Part shown: piece after piece, positions 53,376 through 62,215 of the stretch | How the letters are laid out: every line of letters begins with the position of its first letter | How positions within the stretch are numbered: position 1 is the first letter of the stretch | Assembly (NCBI RefSeq): GCF_030817835.1 | Contig: NZ_JAUSZR010000001.1 | Coordinates: 2,852,001-2,916,000 of the forward strand | Direction: 5' to 3' | Source of the DNA: Pseudarthrobacter sp. W1I19 | GTDB lineage: Bacteria > Actinomycetota > Actinomycetes > Actinomycetales > Micrococcaceae | Length of the DNA stretch: 64,000 nt | The notes under the pieces: model-generated | What the model was told of the DNA's origin: nothing | What the model saw: the letters and a program-made list of their open reading frames with translations, nothing else | Databases searched by the model: none | Program-made: the position numbers and the translations under genes

Positions 53376-54404
53376 TTAGTCCGAGACCACCCAGGTCTCC
53401 GGGCCGGCGAGGCGGGCTTTGCCGCTTTCCAGCAGGGGCTCGACGGCGGCACGCAAGGCAGTCATGGAGTCGTCCAGTTCCAGCATCACCGGGTGCTGGT
53501 ACGCGATCAGGGACAGCATGTCGCGGACGGCCTCGGCGGCGTCTTCCCGGGCCAGCGCCGGCTCGTGTCCAACGAACACGTCCGTGGGCGCTTCCTGCCC
53601 GGCAGCTTCCTGCCCGGGGGCGGCGTCAGGATCGGACGGCGCGGCGTAGCTGACGGCAAAGGCCCGGATCCGGCCCTTCTTACTGGGCGCAACCCCGGCG
53701 CCGAAGGCAGACTCCGGCTGTGCGCGCAGCACGATGGCGCCGTGGGCTCCAGTGAGGTCGTCCAGGAACAGTTTCTGCACCTGGCCCACGGACAGAACTC
53801 CCGGGGAATCCCAGTCGTGGATGGCGGTGTAGTAGCGGCCCACAACGTCCGTCAGTTCCACGGAGCCGGTGGCCAGGTCCATCACCACGTCAGAACCGGC
53901 GTTTTCGTCGTTGGCCGGTCCGCCGTCGTCCTTGGCCGGGAACACTGGAAGCCGCAGGGCGCCCGGTTCCACCACCACCAGCCGGGAACGCTGGATCGGG
54001 GACAGCCCGAAATGTTCGGCGAAGGCGGCGCCGGGGGTACCCGGCTCCACCTTGGCGCGGAGCTTCGTAACGCCCGACGGCGACTGTTCGGCTTCGCGGC
54101 GCAGCATGGTCAGGAGCGTGGCACCGATGCCGGAGCGGCGGTGGTCCCGCGCCACTTCGATGTAGGTCCAGAGCCGTTCCGGATGCAGCGACGCTTCGTA
54201 CACCACGCCCGCCGCAACCGGGATGCCGACGCCGTCGATGACGTCCTCGGCCACTATGCAGCGCCGCCAGGGCGTGCTGCTCCCGTCGGAGGAAACCGCC
54301 AGGGCACCGCGGAACTGCCGGGCCTGGGAGGTTTCCGGGCCGCCCCAGATTTCCAGGAGGGCGAGGTCGTCCCCCTCGTGCCATTCGCGGTATTCGATGG
54401 CCAT
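53376..54404 (-). CDS. GNAT family N-acetyltransferase
   Basis: 342 aa. The N-terminal GNAT domain (about 1-150) contains LWTYIEVARDHRRSGIGATLLTML, where R-R-S-G-I-G is the acetyl-CoA P-loop. The second half (about 170-342) is a degenerate second domain with an acidic, Ala-rich insertion. The two-GNAT layout recalls mycothiol-synthase-type proteins, but the second catalytic loop is not visible. ATG lies 2 nt after the glyS stop. Substrate unknown. Confidence 0.8.
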   Translation of the reverse strand: MAIEYREWHEGDDLALLEIWGGPETSQARQFRGALAVSSDGSSTPWRRCIVAEDVIDGVGIPVAAGVVYEASLHPERLWTYIEVARDHRRSGIGATLLTMLRREAEQSPSGVTKLRAKVEPGTPGAAFAEHFGLSPIQRSRLVVVEPGALRLPVFPAKDDGGPANDENAGSDVVMDLATGSVELTDVVGRYYTAIHDWDSPGVLSVGQVQKLFLDDLTGAHGAIVLRAQPESAFGAGVAPSKKGRIRAFAVSYAAPSDPDAAPGQEAAGQEAPTDVFVGHEPALAREDAAEAVRDMLSLIAYQHPVMLELDDSMTALRAAVEPLLESGKARLAGPETWVVSD

Positions 54405-54406
54405 GC

Positions 54407-55792
54407 TCAGGCGCCTATCAGGCGTGCGGCCAGGTAGCCTTCCACCTTGTCCAGGGAGACGCGCTCCTGGCTCATGGTGTCCCGCTCGCGGATGGTCACG
54501 GCCTGGTCCTCGAGGGTGTCGAAGTCCACGGTGATGCAGAACGGGGTGCCGATTTCGTCCTGCCGGCGGTAGCGGCGGCCGATGGCACCGGCGTCGTCGA
54601 AGTCGATATTCCAGTTCTTCCGCAACTGCGCGCCGAGGTCCTTGGCCTTCGGAGACAGGTCCTCGTTGCGGCTCAGCGGGAGCACGGCGGCCTTGACCGG
54701 GGCCAGGCGGGGGTCGAGCTTCAGCACCGTGCGGACGTCCACGCCACCCTTGGCGTTGGGGGCCTCGTCCTCGGTGTAGGCGTCCACCAGGAACGCCATA
54801 AAGGAACGGGTCAGGCCGGCGGCGGGCTCGATGACGTACGGGGTGTAGCGCTCGTTGGTGGCCTGGTTGAAGTAGCTCAGGTCCGTGCCGGAGGCCTTGG
54901 CATGGGTGGAGAGATCAAAGTCGGTGCGGTTGGCGATGCCCTCCAGCTCGCCCCATTCGGAGCCCTGGAAACCGAAGCGGTACTCAATGTCCGTGGTGCC
55001 CTTGGAGTAGTGGCTCAGCTTTTCCTGCGGGTGCTCGAAGAAGCGGAGGTTCTCCTCGCGGATGCCAAGGCCGGTGTACCAGGACATGCGCTCCTTCATC
55101 CAGTACTGGTGCCATTCCTCATCGGTGCCGGGCTCAACGAAGAACTCCATTTCCATCTGCTCGAACTCACGGGTGCGGAAGATGAAGTTGCCGGGCGTGA
55201 TCTCGTTGCGGAAGGACTTGCCGATCTGGCCGATGCCGAACGGCGGCTTCTTGCGGGAGGTGGTGAGGACGTTGTTGAAGTTCACGAAGATGCCCTGGGC
55301 CGTTTCCGGGCGCAGGTAGTGCATGCCTTCCTCGCTCGCCACCGGACCCAGGAAGGTCTTGAGCAGGCCGGAGAATTCCTGGGGTTCGGTCCACTGGCCG
55401 CGGGTGCCGCAATTGGCGCAGGCGATGTCCTTCAGGCCGTTCTCGGCGGGGCGGCCCTTCTTTTCCTCGTACTCTTCCTCGAGGTGGTCCGCGCGGTAGC
55501 GCTTGTGGCAGGAAAGGCACTCCACCAGCGGATCGGAGAAGACCTCGACGTGGCCGGAGGCTTCCCATACCTGGCGGGGCAGGATGACCGAGGAGTCCAG
55601 GCCCACCACGTCCTCGCGGCCGCGGACCATGGACTGCCACCACTGGCGCTTGATGTTTTCCTTCAGTTCGGCGCCGAGGGGCCCGTAGTCCCAGGCAGAA
55701 CGCGAACCTCCGTAGATCTCACCGGCCTGGAACACAAAGCCCCTCCGCTTGGAGAGGGAAATGACCTGGTCGAGAACGGATTTTGCTGCCAT
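54407..55792 (-). CDS. glyS: Glycyl-tRNA synthetase (dimeric type)
   Basis: 461 aa, single-chain alpha2 class II synthetase. Motif 1 region [15 protein letters not shown]; zinc finger with CLSCHKRY and [10 protein letters not shown]; motif 2 [29 protein letters not shown]; motif 3 [13 protein letters not shown]. The C-terminal anticodon domain ends at 461. It charges tRNA-Gly. Gene order glyS then GNAT, nearly touching. Confidence 0.97.
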   Translation of the reverse strand: MAAKSVLDQVISLSKRRGFVFQAGEIYGGSRSAWDYGPLGAELKENIKRQWWQSMVRGREDVVGLDSSVILPRQVWEASGHVEVFSDPLVECLSCHKRYRADHLEEEYEEKKGRPAENGLKDIACANCGTRGQWTEPQEFSGLLKTFLGPVASEEGMHYLRPETAQGIFVNFNNVLTTSRKKPPFGIGQIGKSFRNEITPGNFIFRTREFEQMEMEFFVEPGTDEEWHQYWMKERMSWYTGLGIREENLRFFEHPQEKLSHYSKGTTDIEYRFGFQGSEWGELEGIANRTDFDLSTHAKASGTDLSYFNQATNERYTPYVIEPAAGLTRSFMAFLVDAYTEDEAPNAKGGVDVRTVLKLDPRLAPVKAAVLPLSRNEDLSPKAKDLGAQLRKNWNIDFDDAGAIGRRYRRQDEIGTPFCITVDFDTLEDQAVTIRERDTMSQERVSLDKVEGYLAARLIGA

Positions 55793-55938
55793 GGGGGTAA
55801 CTCCAATTTCTACAGGGCCGCTGGGTGCGGTCCGCGGTTTTCAGGCCCCGGTTGCGCCACAGGTATGCACCAGTGGCTGCCGGGAGGGGCGGATGAAGGA
55901 AAGATGCGTGAAAGCTGCGTGTCCTAGCCTACCGGTGC

Positions 55939-56934
55939 CTACCTGCGGAACGCTCCCCGCGGCCAGGGCAGGGTTGCCAGGACGATAGCGGCCAGGGTGA
56001 GGATGGTGCCCAACACGGTGGCCGGCGCCACCACTGTTCCCGGCGCTGGCAGGATCACGTCCAGCGCAAGCGAGCCCAGCAGCTGGCCTGCGATCATGCC
56101 AAGGCCCGTGACCAGCACGCCCAGGCTGCGGACCAGCAGTGCGCCCAGGCCAATGAACACACAACCCATGGGCCCGCCGGCGTAGTACCACCACTCCCCC
56201 GGCAGCGGGTTGCCCGGCCCGGCCACGGCCAGCTTGATGCCGTAAGCCGTCCACAGCACCAGGCCGCCGGCAACGAAGTTGACCAGCGTGGCGGCGATAG
56301 GAGTGCCGTAATGGACTGTGGCCGTCCCGTTCATGGCCTGCTGGAAGCTCATCAGGAACCCTGCCAGCACGGGCAGGAGGAGGGGAAGCAGCAGGGCTGA
56401 AGGGCCGGCGTCCGGTGCGCCGGCACCCGTGCCGTCCGCGGCCGCGCTGAACCGGGGAGAAACAGCCCAGGCGACGGCGGCGATGGTCAGCAGGCAGCCG
56501 ATGATCCGGATCCCCGTGACTGATTTCTTGCCGGCCGGCCCAATGCCGAGCCGGTCAACCAGCAGTCCGCTGACGGTCTGTCCGGTGACGGTGGCAACAG
56601 TGAAGAGGGCTACGCCAAGGATGCCCACGGTGAAGGACTGAGCGAAAACGAACAGTGCACCAATACCGCCGGCGAAAACGTAGATCCGGGGAAAGGCCCT
56701 GCTCCGGACGGCGGGGAGGATGCTGGCCAGCCCGGCGCGGCCGCGTGGCAGGACCAGCGAGATGAGGATCATCAGCAGGAGGCCTGTGCTGAAACTCACC
56801 ACGGACGCGGCGATGCCATCGCCCAACCGGGCTCCCAGCGCACCGTTAATGCGGCCCTGGACTGGAATGGCAAGGCCCGAGCCCACCGCCAGCGGCAGGC
56901 CTGCGAGCAGGGGCAGGCGGTGGGTGGAGGTCAT
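55939..56934 (-). CDS. DMT transporter, YdcZ/DUF606 type with two repeats
   Basis: About 331 aa, ten helices in two DUF606 halves: LAIPVQGRINGALGARLGDGIAASVVSF (first) and GFLMSFQQAMNGTATVHYGTPIAATLVNFVAG (second). Members are small-molecule exporters of unknown substrate. ATG 56934 or GTG 56943; neither has a good ribosome-binding site. Divergent from the S4 protein with about 32 nt between starts. Confidence 0.85.
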   Translation of the reverse strand: MTSTHRLPLLAGLPLAVGSGLAIPVQGRINGALGARLGDGIAASVVSFSTGLLLMILISLVLPRGRAGLASILPAVRSRAFPRIYVFAGGIGALFVFAQSFTVGILGVALFTVATVTGQTVSGLLVDRLGIGPAGKKSVTGIRIIGCLLTIAAVAWAVSPRFSAAADGTGAGAPDAGPSALLLPLLLPVLAGFLMSFQQAMNGTATVHYGTPIAATLVNFVAGGLVLWTAYGIKLAVAGPGNPLPGEWWYYAGGPMGCVFIGLGALLVRSLGVLVTGLGMIAGQLLGSLALDVILPAPGTVVAPATVLGTILTLAAIVLATLPWPRGAFRR

Positions 56935-56966
56935 TGAATCCACATTACGTCAGGCATTATTGCTTC

Positions 56967-57194
56967 ATGAGCAACGTTGAAGAGGTCCCCATCCGCGACA
57001 GCATGATCCGCCTTGGCCAGCTCCTCAAGCTCGCCAACCTCGTGGAGGACGGCGTGGAGGCGGCGGACCTGATCAAGAACGGGCTCGTCAAGGTCAATGG
57101 GGAGATCGATGACCGCCGCGGCCGGCAGCTTCACCACGGGGACACTGTCACCGTGAACAACCAGACAGTGAAGGTCGTCGCGCCGGAGGCCTGA
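56967..57194 (+). CDS. S4-domain RNA-binding protein
   Basis: 75 aa, a single S4 domain: MIRLGQLLKLANLVEDGVEA, DLIKNGLVKVNGEIDDRRGRQL, HHGDTVTVNN. Such small S4 proteins (YaaA/RqcP-like) bind structured rRNA or stalled ribosomes. ATG 56967 has no Shine-Dalgarno sequence; a CATTAT -10-like box ends 6 nt before it, which suggests a leaderless transcript. Confidence 0.85.
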   Translation: MSNVEEVPIRDSMIRLGQLLKLANLVEDGVEAADLIKNGLVKVNGEIDDRRGRQLHHGDTVTVNNQTVKVVAPEA

Positions 57195-57254
57195 CGCACC
57201 GACTCGGCACCCGGCGGGCCTGGCCGCCTGAGCCGCCGCCCCGCCGTCGTATGC

Positions 57255-57914
57255 CTACTTCTTGAGCACCTCGTGGGTAAGGAACTCGGACACGTGCCCG
57301 ATCTCCTGCTGGTTGATGCCGTGCCACATGCCCGTGTAGAGCACTTTGGTCAGCTTGACGTGCTTGCGGACCCAGCCCATGGTGAATTCGATTTTGTCCG
57401 GAGTGATCACCGGGTCCTGCTGGTCCCGGCCCCAGAAGAAGGGGACGCTGCCGTCGAGTTCATTGTCCTTGAACGAGGGATCGTCCCCGGCGTCCACCAC
57501 AAAACCTGAGAGTCCGACGACGGCCGCGAAGTCCGTGGGCCGCTGCCGCAGGAGCGTGGTGGCCATGGCCATGCCCATCGAGAAGCCGAGCAGGGTCACC
57601 GACGGGTGCCCCACCCGGATGGCGTCGATCCAGTCGAGCACATAGGACGAAGCCGCCTTGACCCGGTCCAGCGAGTAGTCGATGGATGCGGTGAGCGGGA
57701 ACCAGGTGAAGCCGGGGCCCATGGCAATCGGTGCCCGGACCGATGCAACGGTGAAGTCATCCGGCAGCAGGTCGGCCAGACTGAGCAGGTCCTGTTCGTT
57801 GGCGCCGTAGCCATGCAGGAGCACCAGCAGCGGCTTGCCGTCGCGCTGGTCCTCGGGATGGGACCACAGAACTACAGGGGCAGGAAATACTTCGGCTTCA
57901 GTCATGGTTTCCAT
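57255..57914 (-). CDS. Phospholipase/carboxylesterase family hydrolase
   Basis: About 219 aa. LLVLLHGYGANEQDLLSLADLLP is the oxyanion part, GFSMGMAMATTLLRQ the nucleophile elbow (G-x-S-x-G), the Asp is in QQDPVITPD-like GRDQQDPVI, and the His is in MWHGINQQE. Esterase of the acyl-protein thioesterase group. ATG 57914 (or 57905). An inverted repeat GTTACC/GGTAAC lies 8 nt upstream. Confidence 0.88.
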   Translation of the reverse strand: METMTEAEVFPAPVVLWSHPEDQRDGKPLLVLLHGYGANEQDLLSLADLLPDDFTVASVRAPIAMGPGFTWFPLTASIDYSLDRVKAASSYVLDWIDAIRVGHPSVTLLGFSMGMAMATTLLRQRPTDFAAVVGLSGFVVDAGDDPSFKDNELDGSVPFFWGRDQQDPVITPDKIEFTMGWVRKHVKLTKVLYTGMWHGINQQEIGHVSEFLTHEVLKK

Positions 57915-57921
57915 TCTTACA

Positions 57922-57937
57922 GTTACCCAAAGGTAAC
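57922..57937. promoter_or_regulatory. GTTACC-CAAA-GGTAAC inverted repeat between divergent hydrolases
   Basis: A perfect 6-bp inverted repeat in the 68-bp gap between the esterase and the SGNH hydrolase starts. It could be an operator serving either gene. Confidence 0.45.
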
Positions 57938-57982
57938 AACCTACGTTCGCGCAGCCCGCGCAACGGAAGGCAGGATAGGACC

Positions 57983-58852
57983 GTGACTGACACAACCAGC
58001 ATCCCAACGTCCACTGCCCCTGCCGGATCCCACCCCTGGACCCGGTATGTGGCCATGGGCGATTCCTTTACCGAAGGCATCGGCGATCCCGAGCCTTCAA
58101 GCCCCGGCGGCTACCGCGGCTGGGCTGACAGGGTGGCGGAGGAACTGGGCCGCACCAAGCCCGACTTCGCCTATGCGAACCTGGCTGTGCGCGGCCGGCT
58201 GCTGCAGCAGGTCGTGGACCAGCAACTTGCTCCGTGCCTGGCGCTGAAGCCGGACCTGGTGACCCTCTCCGCCGGCGGAAACGACCTGATCCGCCCGGGC
58301 GGCGATCCCGATGCGCTGGCCGAGAAGCTCGATTCCGTGGTCCAGTTGCTGGCCATGGACGGCGCCACAGTGGTTCTCTTTAACGGCCCTGATACGGGGT
58401 CCTCCGTGCTGGGCAGGATCCGCAGCAAGGTGGCCATCTATAACGAAAACCTGCGGACGGTGGCAGCGCGCCATGACGCGATCATCGCCGACATGTGGTC
58501 CCTGCGCCAGCTCAACGATCCCCAGATGTGGGACGTGGACCGGCTGCACTTCTCGCCGCTGGGCCACCACACCATCGCGGCCATGGTGCTGGACGCGCTC
58601 AACGTTGACCACACCCTGGAGCCGCTGCAGCCCAAGCCGCTGCCGCCGCGGACCTGGCGTGAGGCCCGGTCCGGAGACCTCGTGTGGGCCCGGGAGTACT
58701 TTGTGCCCTGGGTGCTGCGCCGGCTGCGGAACCAGTCCTCCGGTGACGGGATCATGCCAAAGCGGCCGACGCCGGGACCTGTGTTCGGGCCGGGCGTTCC
58801 ATTGGGTTCCGGCGAGGGTCCGTTGGGGAGCACCGAGGCTGCCCGGCGCTAG
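57983..58852 (+). CDS. SGNH/GDSL family hydrolase
   Basis: 289 aa. Block I AMGDSFTEGIGD with the nucleophile Ser, block II Gly in YANLAVRGRL, block III LSAGGNDLI (Asn) and block V DVDRLHFSPLGHH (Asp-x2-His). There is no signal peptide, so it is cytoplasmic. The C-terminal tail (about 250-289) is Pro/Gly-rich. GTG 57983 has AGGATAGGA upstream. Esterase, substrate unknown. Confidence 0.92.
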   Translation: MTDTTSIPTSTAPAGSHPWTRYVAMGDSFTEGIGDPEPSSPGGYRGWADRVAEELGRTKPDFAYANLAVRGRLLQQVVDQQLAPCLALKPDLVTLSAGGNDLIRPGGDPDALAEKLDSVVQLLAMDGATVVLFNGPDTGSSVLGRIRSKVAIYNENLRTVAARHDAIIADMWSLRQLNDPQMWDVDRLHFSPLGHHTIAAMVLDALNVDHTLEPLQPKPLPPRTWREARSGDLVWAREYFVPWVLRRLRNQSSGDGIMPKRPTPGPVFGPGVPLGSGEGPLGSTEAARR

Positions 58853-58905
58853 CGGAGTGATTGTGGCCGGCGGCCCGGTGCGGGCAGTTGAATAGCGGGG
58901 CTGAC

Positions 58906-60069
58906 ATGGAACCACATCAGGTGGTGCGGCTGCGGCTGCGGTCCCAGATGCTTCGCGGGCCCGGTGCTGCCTCGCCGGAAGCCGCCCTGCAGTCACTGCT
59001 GGCGGTGCAGGCGCAGGAGTTTCCCTATGCCAGGTGGAGTCTGGCCCAGCGCGTGGGGGCCGCTGGCGGGGATGCCAGCGCCGTCCCCGCCAGTGCGGCA
59101 GACACCGAGCAGGCAGTCGCGGACGGCCGGGTCCTGCGGACCCACATCCTCCGGCCCACCTGGCATTTTGTCCACCGGGACGATCTCCGCTGGCTCCGTG
59201 CACTCTCCGAGCCACGGCTGGAACAAATCAACGCAGCCACGTATCGCAGGACCGGTATTGACGCGGCTGCGGCCGCCCGGAGCGCGGAAGTCCTGGGCAG
59301 CGCGGTTGCGGGCGGCAACCATCTCACCCGGGACGGACTGGCGGCGCGGCTTCACGACGCCGGCTTTCCGGCTAAGGGCCTGGAGCTTGCCTACCTGATC
59401 ATGCACGCGGAAATCAGCGGCGTCCTGGTCAGCGGCACGCCCGTGCACAGCCCGGGCGGGGCACTGAAACAGACATATGCGCTGTTTGATGAACGGGTCC
59501 CCGCCGGTCCCGGGATGACCAGGCCGGAAGCTGTGGCGGAACTCGCCCGCCGCTACTTCACCAGCCGCGGCCCGGCGACGGTCAAGGACTGCGCCGACTG
59601 GTCCGGGCTGACCATGACGGACGTCCGGAAGGGCCTGCAACTTGTCTGGGAGGCACATCCGGAAGCCCTGGCTGAAACGGTGATTGACGGCGTCGTCCAC
59701 TATTACGCCGCCGAAAGTCCCGGCGGCAGCGAAGGGGAAGTCGAAAGTACTTCGGAAACCCGCCCCCGGATCGACTTGATCCAGTGCTACGACGAGTACG
59801 TGATGGGCTATTCGGCCACGCGGCACTATATGGGCGGCGGCGCCCCGGCCTTCCCGTTCCAGGGCGAGCCGATGCACGTGGTGCTGCTGGACGGGCGGAT
59901 GGCCGGCTCGTGGCGGCACAGGCTGTTGCCTGGCCGCTGCGAGCTCGACATCCGGCTCTCCCGGACCGAAACTCCCGGCTCTCCGCTGGCCGCGGCCGTG
60001 CAGGACGCCGTGGACCGGTACAGCGCCTTCATTGGGCTTCCCACCACCCGCGTGGAGTCCGGGGCTTAA
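58906..60069 (+). CDS. Winged-helix DNA-binding domain-containing protein (DUF1006/HTH_42 type)
   Basis: 387 aa. The N-terminus (VVRLRLRSQMLRGPGAASPEA, LLAVQAQEFPYARWSLAQRV) and RPTWHFVHRDDLRWLRAL fit the crosslink-repair glycosylase-like YcaQ/AlkX superfamily (HTH_42), as does IDLIQCYDEYVMGYSATRH. Some members unhook interstrand crosslinks; this shorter type is untested. ATG 58906 starts the conserved region. Confidence 0.82.
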   Translation: MEPHQVVRLRLRSQMLRGPGAASPEAALQSLLAVQAQEFPYARWSLAQRVGAAGGDASAVPASAADTEQAVADGRVLRTHILRPTWHFVHRDDLRWLRALSEPRLEQINAATYRRTGIDAAAAARSAEVLGSAVAGGNHLTRDGLAARLHDAGFPAKGLELAYLIMHAEISGVLVSGTPVHSPGGALKQTYALFDERVPAGPGMTRPEAVAELARRYFTSRGPATVKDCADWSGLTMTDVRKGLQLVWEAHPEALAETVIDGVVHYYAAESPGGSEGEVESTSETRPRIDLIQCYDEYVMGYSATRHYMGGGAPAFPFQGEPMHVVLLDGRMAGSWRHRLLPGRCELDIRLSRTETPGSPLAAAVQDAVDRYSAFIGLPTTRVESGA

Positions 60070-60101
60070 GCTGGAAGGACACCAATGAGAGGCACGGCAC
60101 C

Positions 60102-60641
60102 GTGAGCAACTTGTTTTTCTGGATCATCATTTTGTCGTTCCTGATCCCGATGGCCATGCGGATGTACCGGAAGTCCGTCGCCCGCAGGAACCATGAACAA
60201 AGCTTCTCCGGGCGCTACCCGGACCAGTTTCCCGGCGGCGGAACGTACCCCGGCTCCAATGGCCCGCAAAGCAAACAGCCCCGGGACGGTTTCACCCAGC
60301 AGGACTACTTCGGCGGCGGGTTCCGCGAGCTTGACCGGCCGCAGCCGCTCCCGGGCGAGCCGCTGCCGCCTGTCCAGCCGCTCCCGCCGGTCCCGCCCAT
60401 GGGCCAGCAGTTCCCGCCTTACGGGCAACCGATGCCCGGGCAACCGATGCCTGGACAACCCGGCTACGGTCAGCGCGAAGAAGCCCCGCAGCAGCCTGCT
60501 GCCCCCGCAACTCCCCCGCCGCCGTCGGCCCCGCAAGGCTACCGCGCGCGGAAGCTCGCCGAACTGGATCAGCAGTACAGCAACGGCGAGCTCTCCATGG
60601 AGGAGTACATGAGCCGCCGCAGCGACATCATGAACGGCTAG
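60102..60641 (+). CDS. SHOCT-domain membrane protein
   Basis: 179 aa. An N-terminal helix (2-20, NLFFWIIILSFLIPMAMRM) is followed by a basic patch, a long Pro/Gln/Gly-rich linker with G-Q-P-M-P repeats (15-bp DNA units near 60425-60460), and a C-terminal SHOCT motif (about 150-178, ARKLAELDQQYSNGELSMEEY). GTG 60102 with GAGAGG upstream was chosen because it starts the membrane helix. SHOCT is an oligomerisation element; role unknown. Confidence 0.82.
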   Translation: MSNLFFWIIILSFLIPMAMRMYRKSVARRNHEQSFSGRYPDQFPGGGTYPGSNGPQSKQPRDGFTQQDYFGGGFRELDRPQPLPGEPLPPVQPLPPVPPMGQQFPPYGQPMPGQPMPGQPGYGQREEAPQQPAAPATPPPPSAPQGYRARKLAELDQQYSNGELSMEEYMSRRSDIMNG

Positions 60642-60665
60642 GCCCTGCCGTTGCTGCTTGGCCCC

Positions 60666-60729
60666 GGCCTTAATCCACCTGGGCCTTAATCCACCTGCGT
60701 CTTAATCCACCTGGGCCTTAATCCACTTG
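60666..60729. repeat. Four 16-bp tandem repeats spanning the mmsA stop
   Basis: Units GGCCTTAATCCACCTG at 60666, 60682, 60698 (one change cluster) and 60714. The last unit holds the mmsA stop codon and final codons, so the others are copies of the gene's own 3' end placed downstream of it. Since 16 is not a multiple of three, they do not extend the protein. Confidence 0.85.
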
Positions 60730-62202
60730 GGGGAAGCCCAGGTCGATGACGGACGTTGCCGGATCAGGCCACCGCGTGGTGACCACTTTGCCGCGGGTAT
60801 AAAACCGGATACTGTCCGGCCCGTACATGTGGGTGTCGCCGAACAGCGAGTTCTTCCAGCCGCCGAACGAGAAGGTTCCCACGGGAACGGGAATGGGCAC
60901 GTTGACGCCGACCATGCCTGCTTCTACGTCGAACTCGAACTGCCGTGCGGCACCGCCGTCGCGGGTGAAGATGGCAACGCCATTGCCGAACTCGTTGTCG
61001 TTGACCAGGCTGACGGCGTCACTGTAGGTATCCACCCGCACCACGGACAGGACCGGGCCGAAGATTTCGTCGTCGTACACCTTCATGCCCGGCTTCACGT
61101 GGTCCACCAGGCTGACTCCGATGAAGAACCCGTTTGAATCGAACTGCTGTTCGCGGCCGTCCACCACCACGGTGGCGCCTTCATTCTCTGCGCCCGCCAC
61201 GTAAGAGGCCACCTTGTCACGGTGTTCGGCGGTGATCAAAGGGCCCATCTGCGACGTCGGGTCGGTGCCCGGGCCGATCGTGAGGGTGGCCATCCGGCTC
61301 TTGATGGCGGCGACGAGGTCGTCGGCGATGCTCCCGACGGCGACGAGCACGCTGACCGCCATGCAGCGCTCACCCGCCGAGCCGTAGGCGGCCGAGATTG
61401 CGGCGTCCGCGGCCATGTCCAGGTCCGCGTCTGGCAGGACCACCATGTGGTTCTTGGCCCCGCCCAGGGCCTGGACCCTTTTGCCGTGGTCCGCGGCGCG
61501 CTTGTAGATCGACTGCGCAATGGGCGTCGATCCCACGAAGCTGACGGCTTTGACGTCGCGGTGTTCGAGCAGGACGTCCACCGCCTCCTTGTCGCCCTGG
61601 ACCACGTTCAGCACGCCGGCGGGCAGGCCTGCCTCCGCGAAGACCTCCGCGATGAACACCGCGGAGGACGGATCCTTTTCGCTGGGCTTCAGCAGCACGG
61701 TATTGCCGCAGGCCAAGGCGCTGCCGATCATCCAGAGCGGCACCATGGCCGGAAAGTTGAACGGGGTGATGCAGGCGACGACGCCCACCGGCTGCCGGAC
61801 GGAATGGACGTCCACGCCGCTGGAGACCTGTTCGGACCGTTCGCCCTTGAGCATGTGGGACAGTCCGGTGGCGAACTCGATATTCTCGAGGCCGCGGGAG
61901 ATCTCGCCTTCGGCGTCGGAAAGTACCTTGCCGTGTTCGCTGGTGAGGATGGCGGCCAGTTCGGCCTTGCGCTGGGTCAGGATTTCCCTGACCCGGAAAA
62001 AGATATTGGTCCGCTTGGCCAGGCTCGTTGCCCGCCAGGCCGGCAGCGCTGCCTTGGCCGCGGCAATGGCTTCCTCCACCCGCGCCGCGGAAGCCAGCGC
62101 CACCTGCTTCTCCTGCTCCCCGGTGGCGGGGTTGAAGACGGGGCCGAAGCGCGCGGCATCGGCAACGCGGCTGCCGTTGATGTAATGCGGAATGGTTTGC
62201 AC
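60718..62202 (-). CDS. mmsA: Methylmalonate-semialdehyde dehydrogenase (CoA-acylating)
   Basis: 494 aa aldehyde dehydrogenase. NAD site VACITPFNFPAMVPLWMIG, KPSEKDPSS and FVGSTPIAQSIY; catalytic Cys in SAGERCMAVSVLVAVG; C-terminal FGGWKNSLFGDTHMYGPDSIRFYTRGKVVTTRW is the MMSDH signature. It converts methylmalonate semialdehyde and CoA to propionyl-CoA in valine breakdown. GTG 62202 with AGAGAT upstream; 13 nt after the mmsB stop. Confidence 0.95.
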   Translation of the reverse strand: MQTIPHYINGSRVADAARFGPVFNPATGEQEKQVALASAARVEEAIAAAKAALPAWRATSLAKRTNIFFRVREILTQRKAELAAILTSEHGKVLSDAEGEISRGLENIEFATGLSHMLKGERSEQVSSGVDVHSVRQPVGVVACITPFNFPAMVPLWMIGSALACGNTVLLKPSEKDPSSAVFIAEVFAEAGLPAGVLNVVQGDKEAVDVLLEHRDVKAVSFVGSTPIAQSIYKRAADHGKRVQALGGAKNHMVVLPDADLDMAADAAISAAYGSAGERCMAVSVLVAVGSIADDLVAAIKSRMATLTIGPGTDPTSQMGPLITAEHRDKVASYVAGAENEGATVVVDGREQQFDSNGFFIGVSLVDHVKPGMKVYDDEIFGPVLSVVRVDTYSDAVSLVNDNEFGNGVAIFTRDGGAARQFEFDVEAGMVGVNVPIPVPVGTFSFGGWKNSLFGDTHMYGPDSIRFYTRGKVVTTRWPDPATSVIDLGFPQVD

Positions 62203-62215
62203 GGCTATCTCTTTT

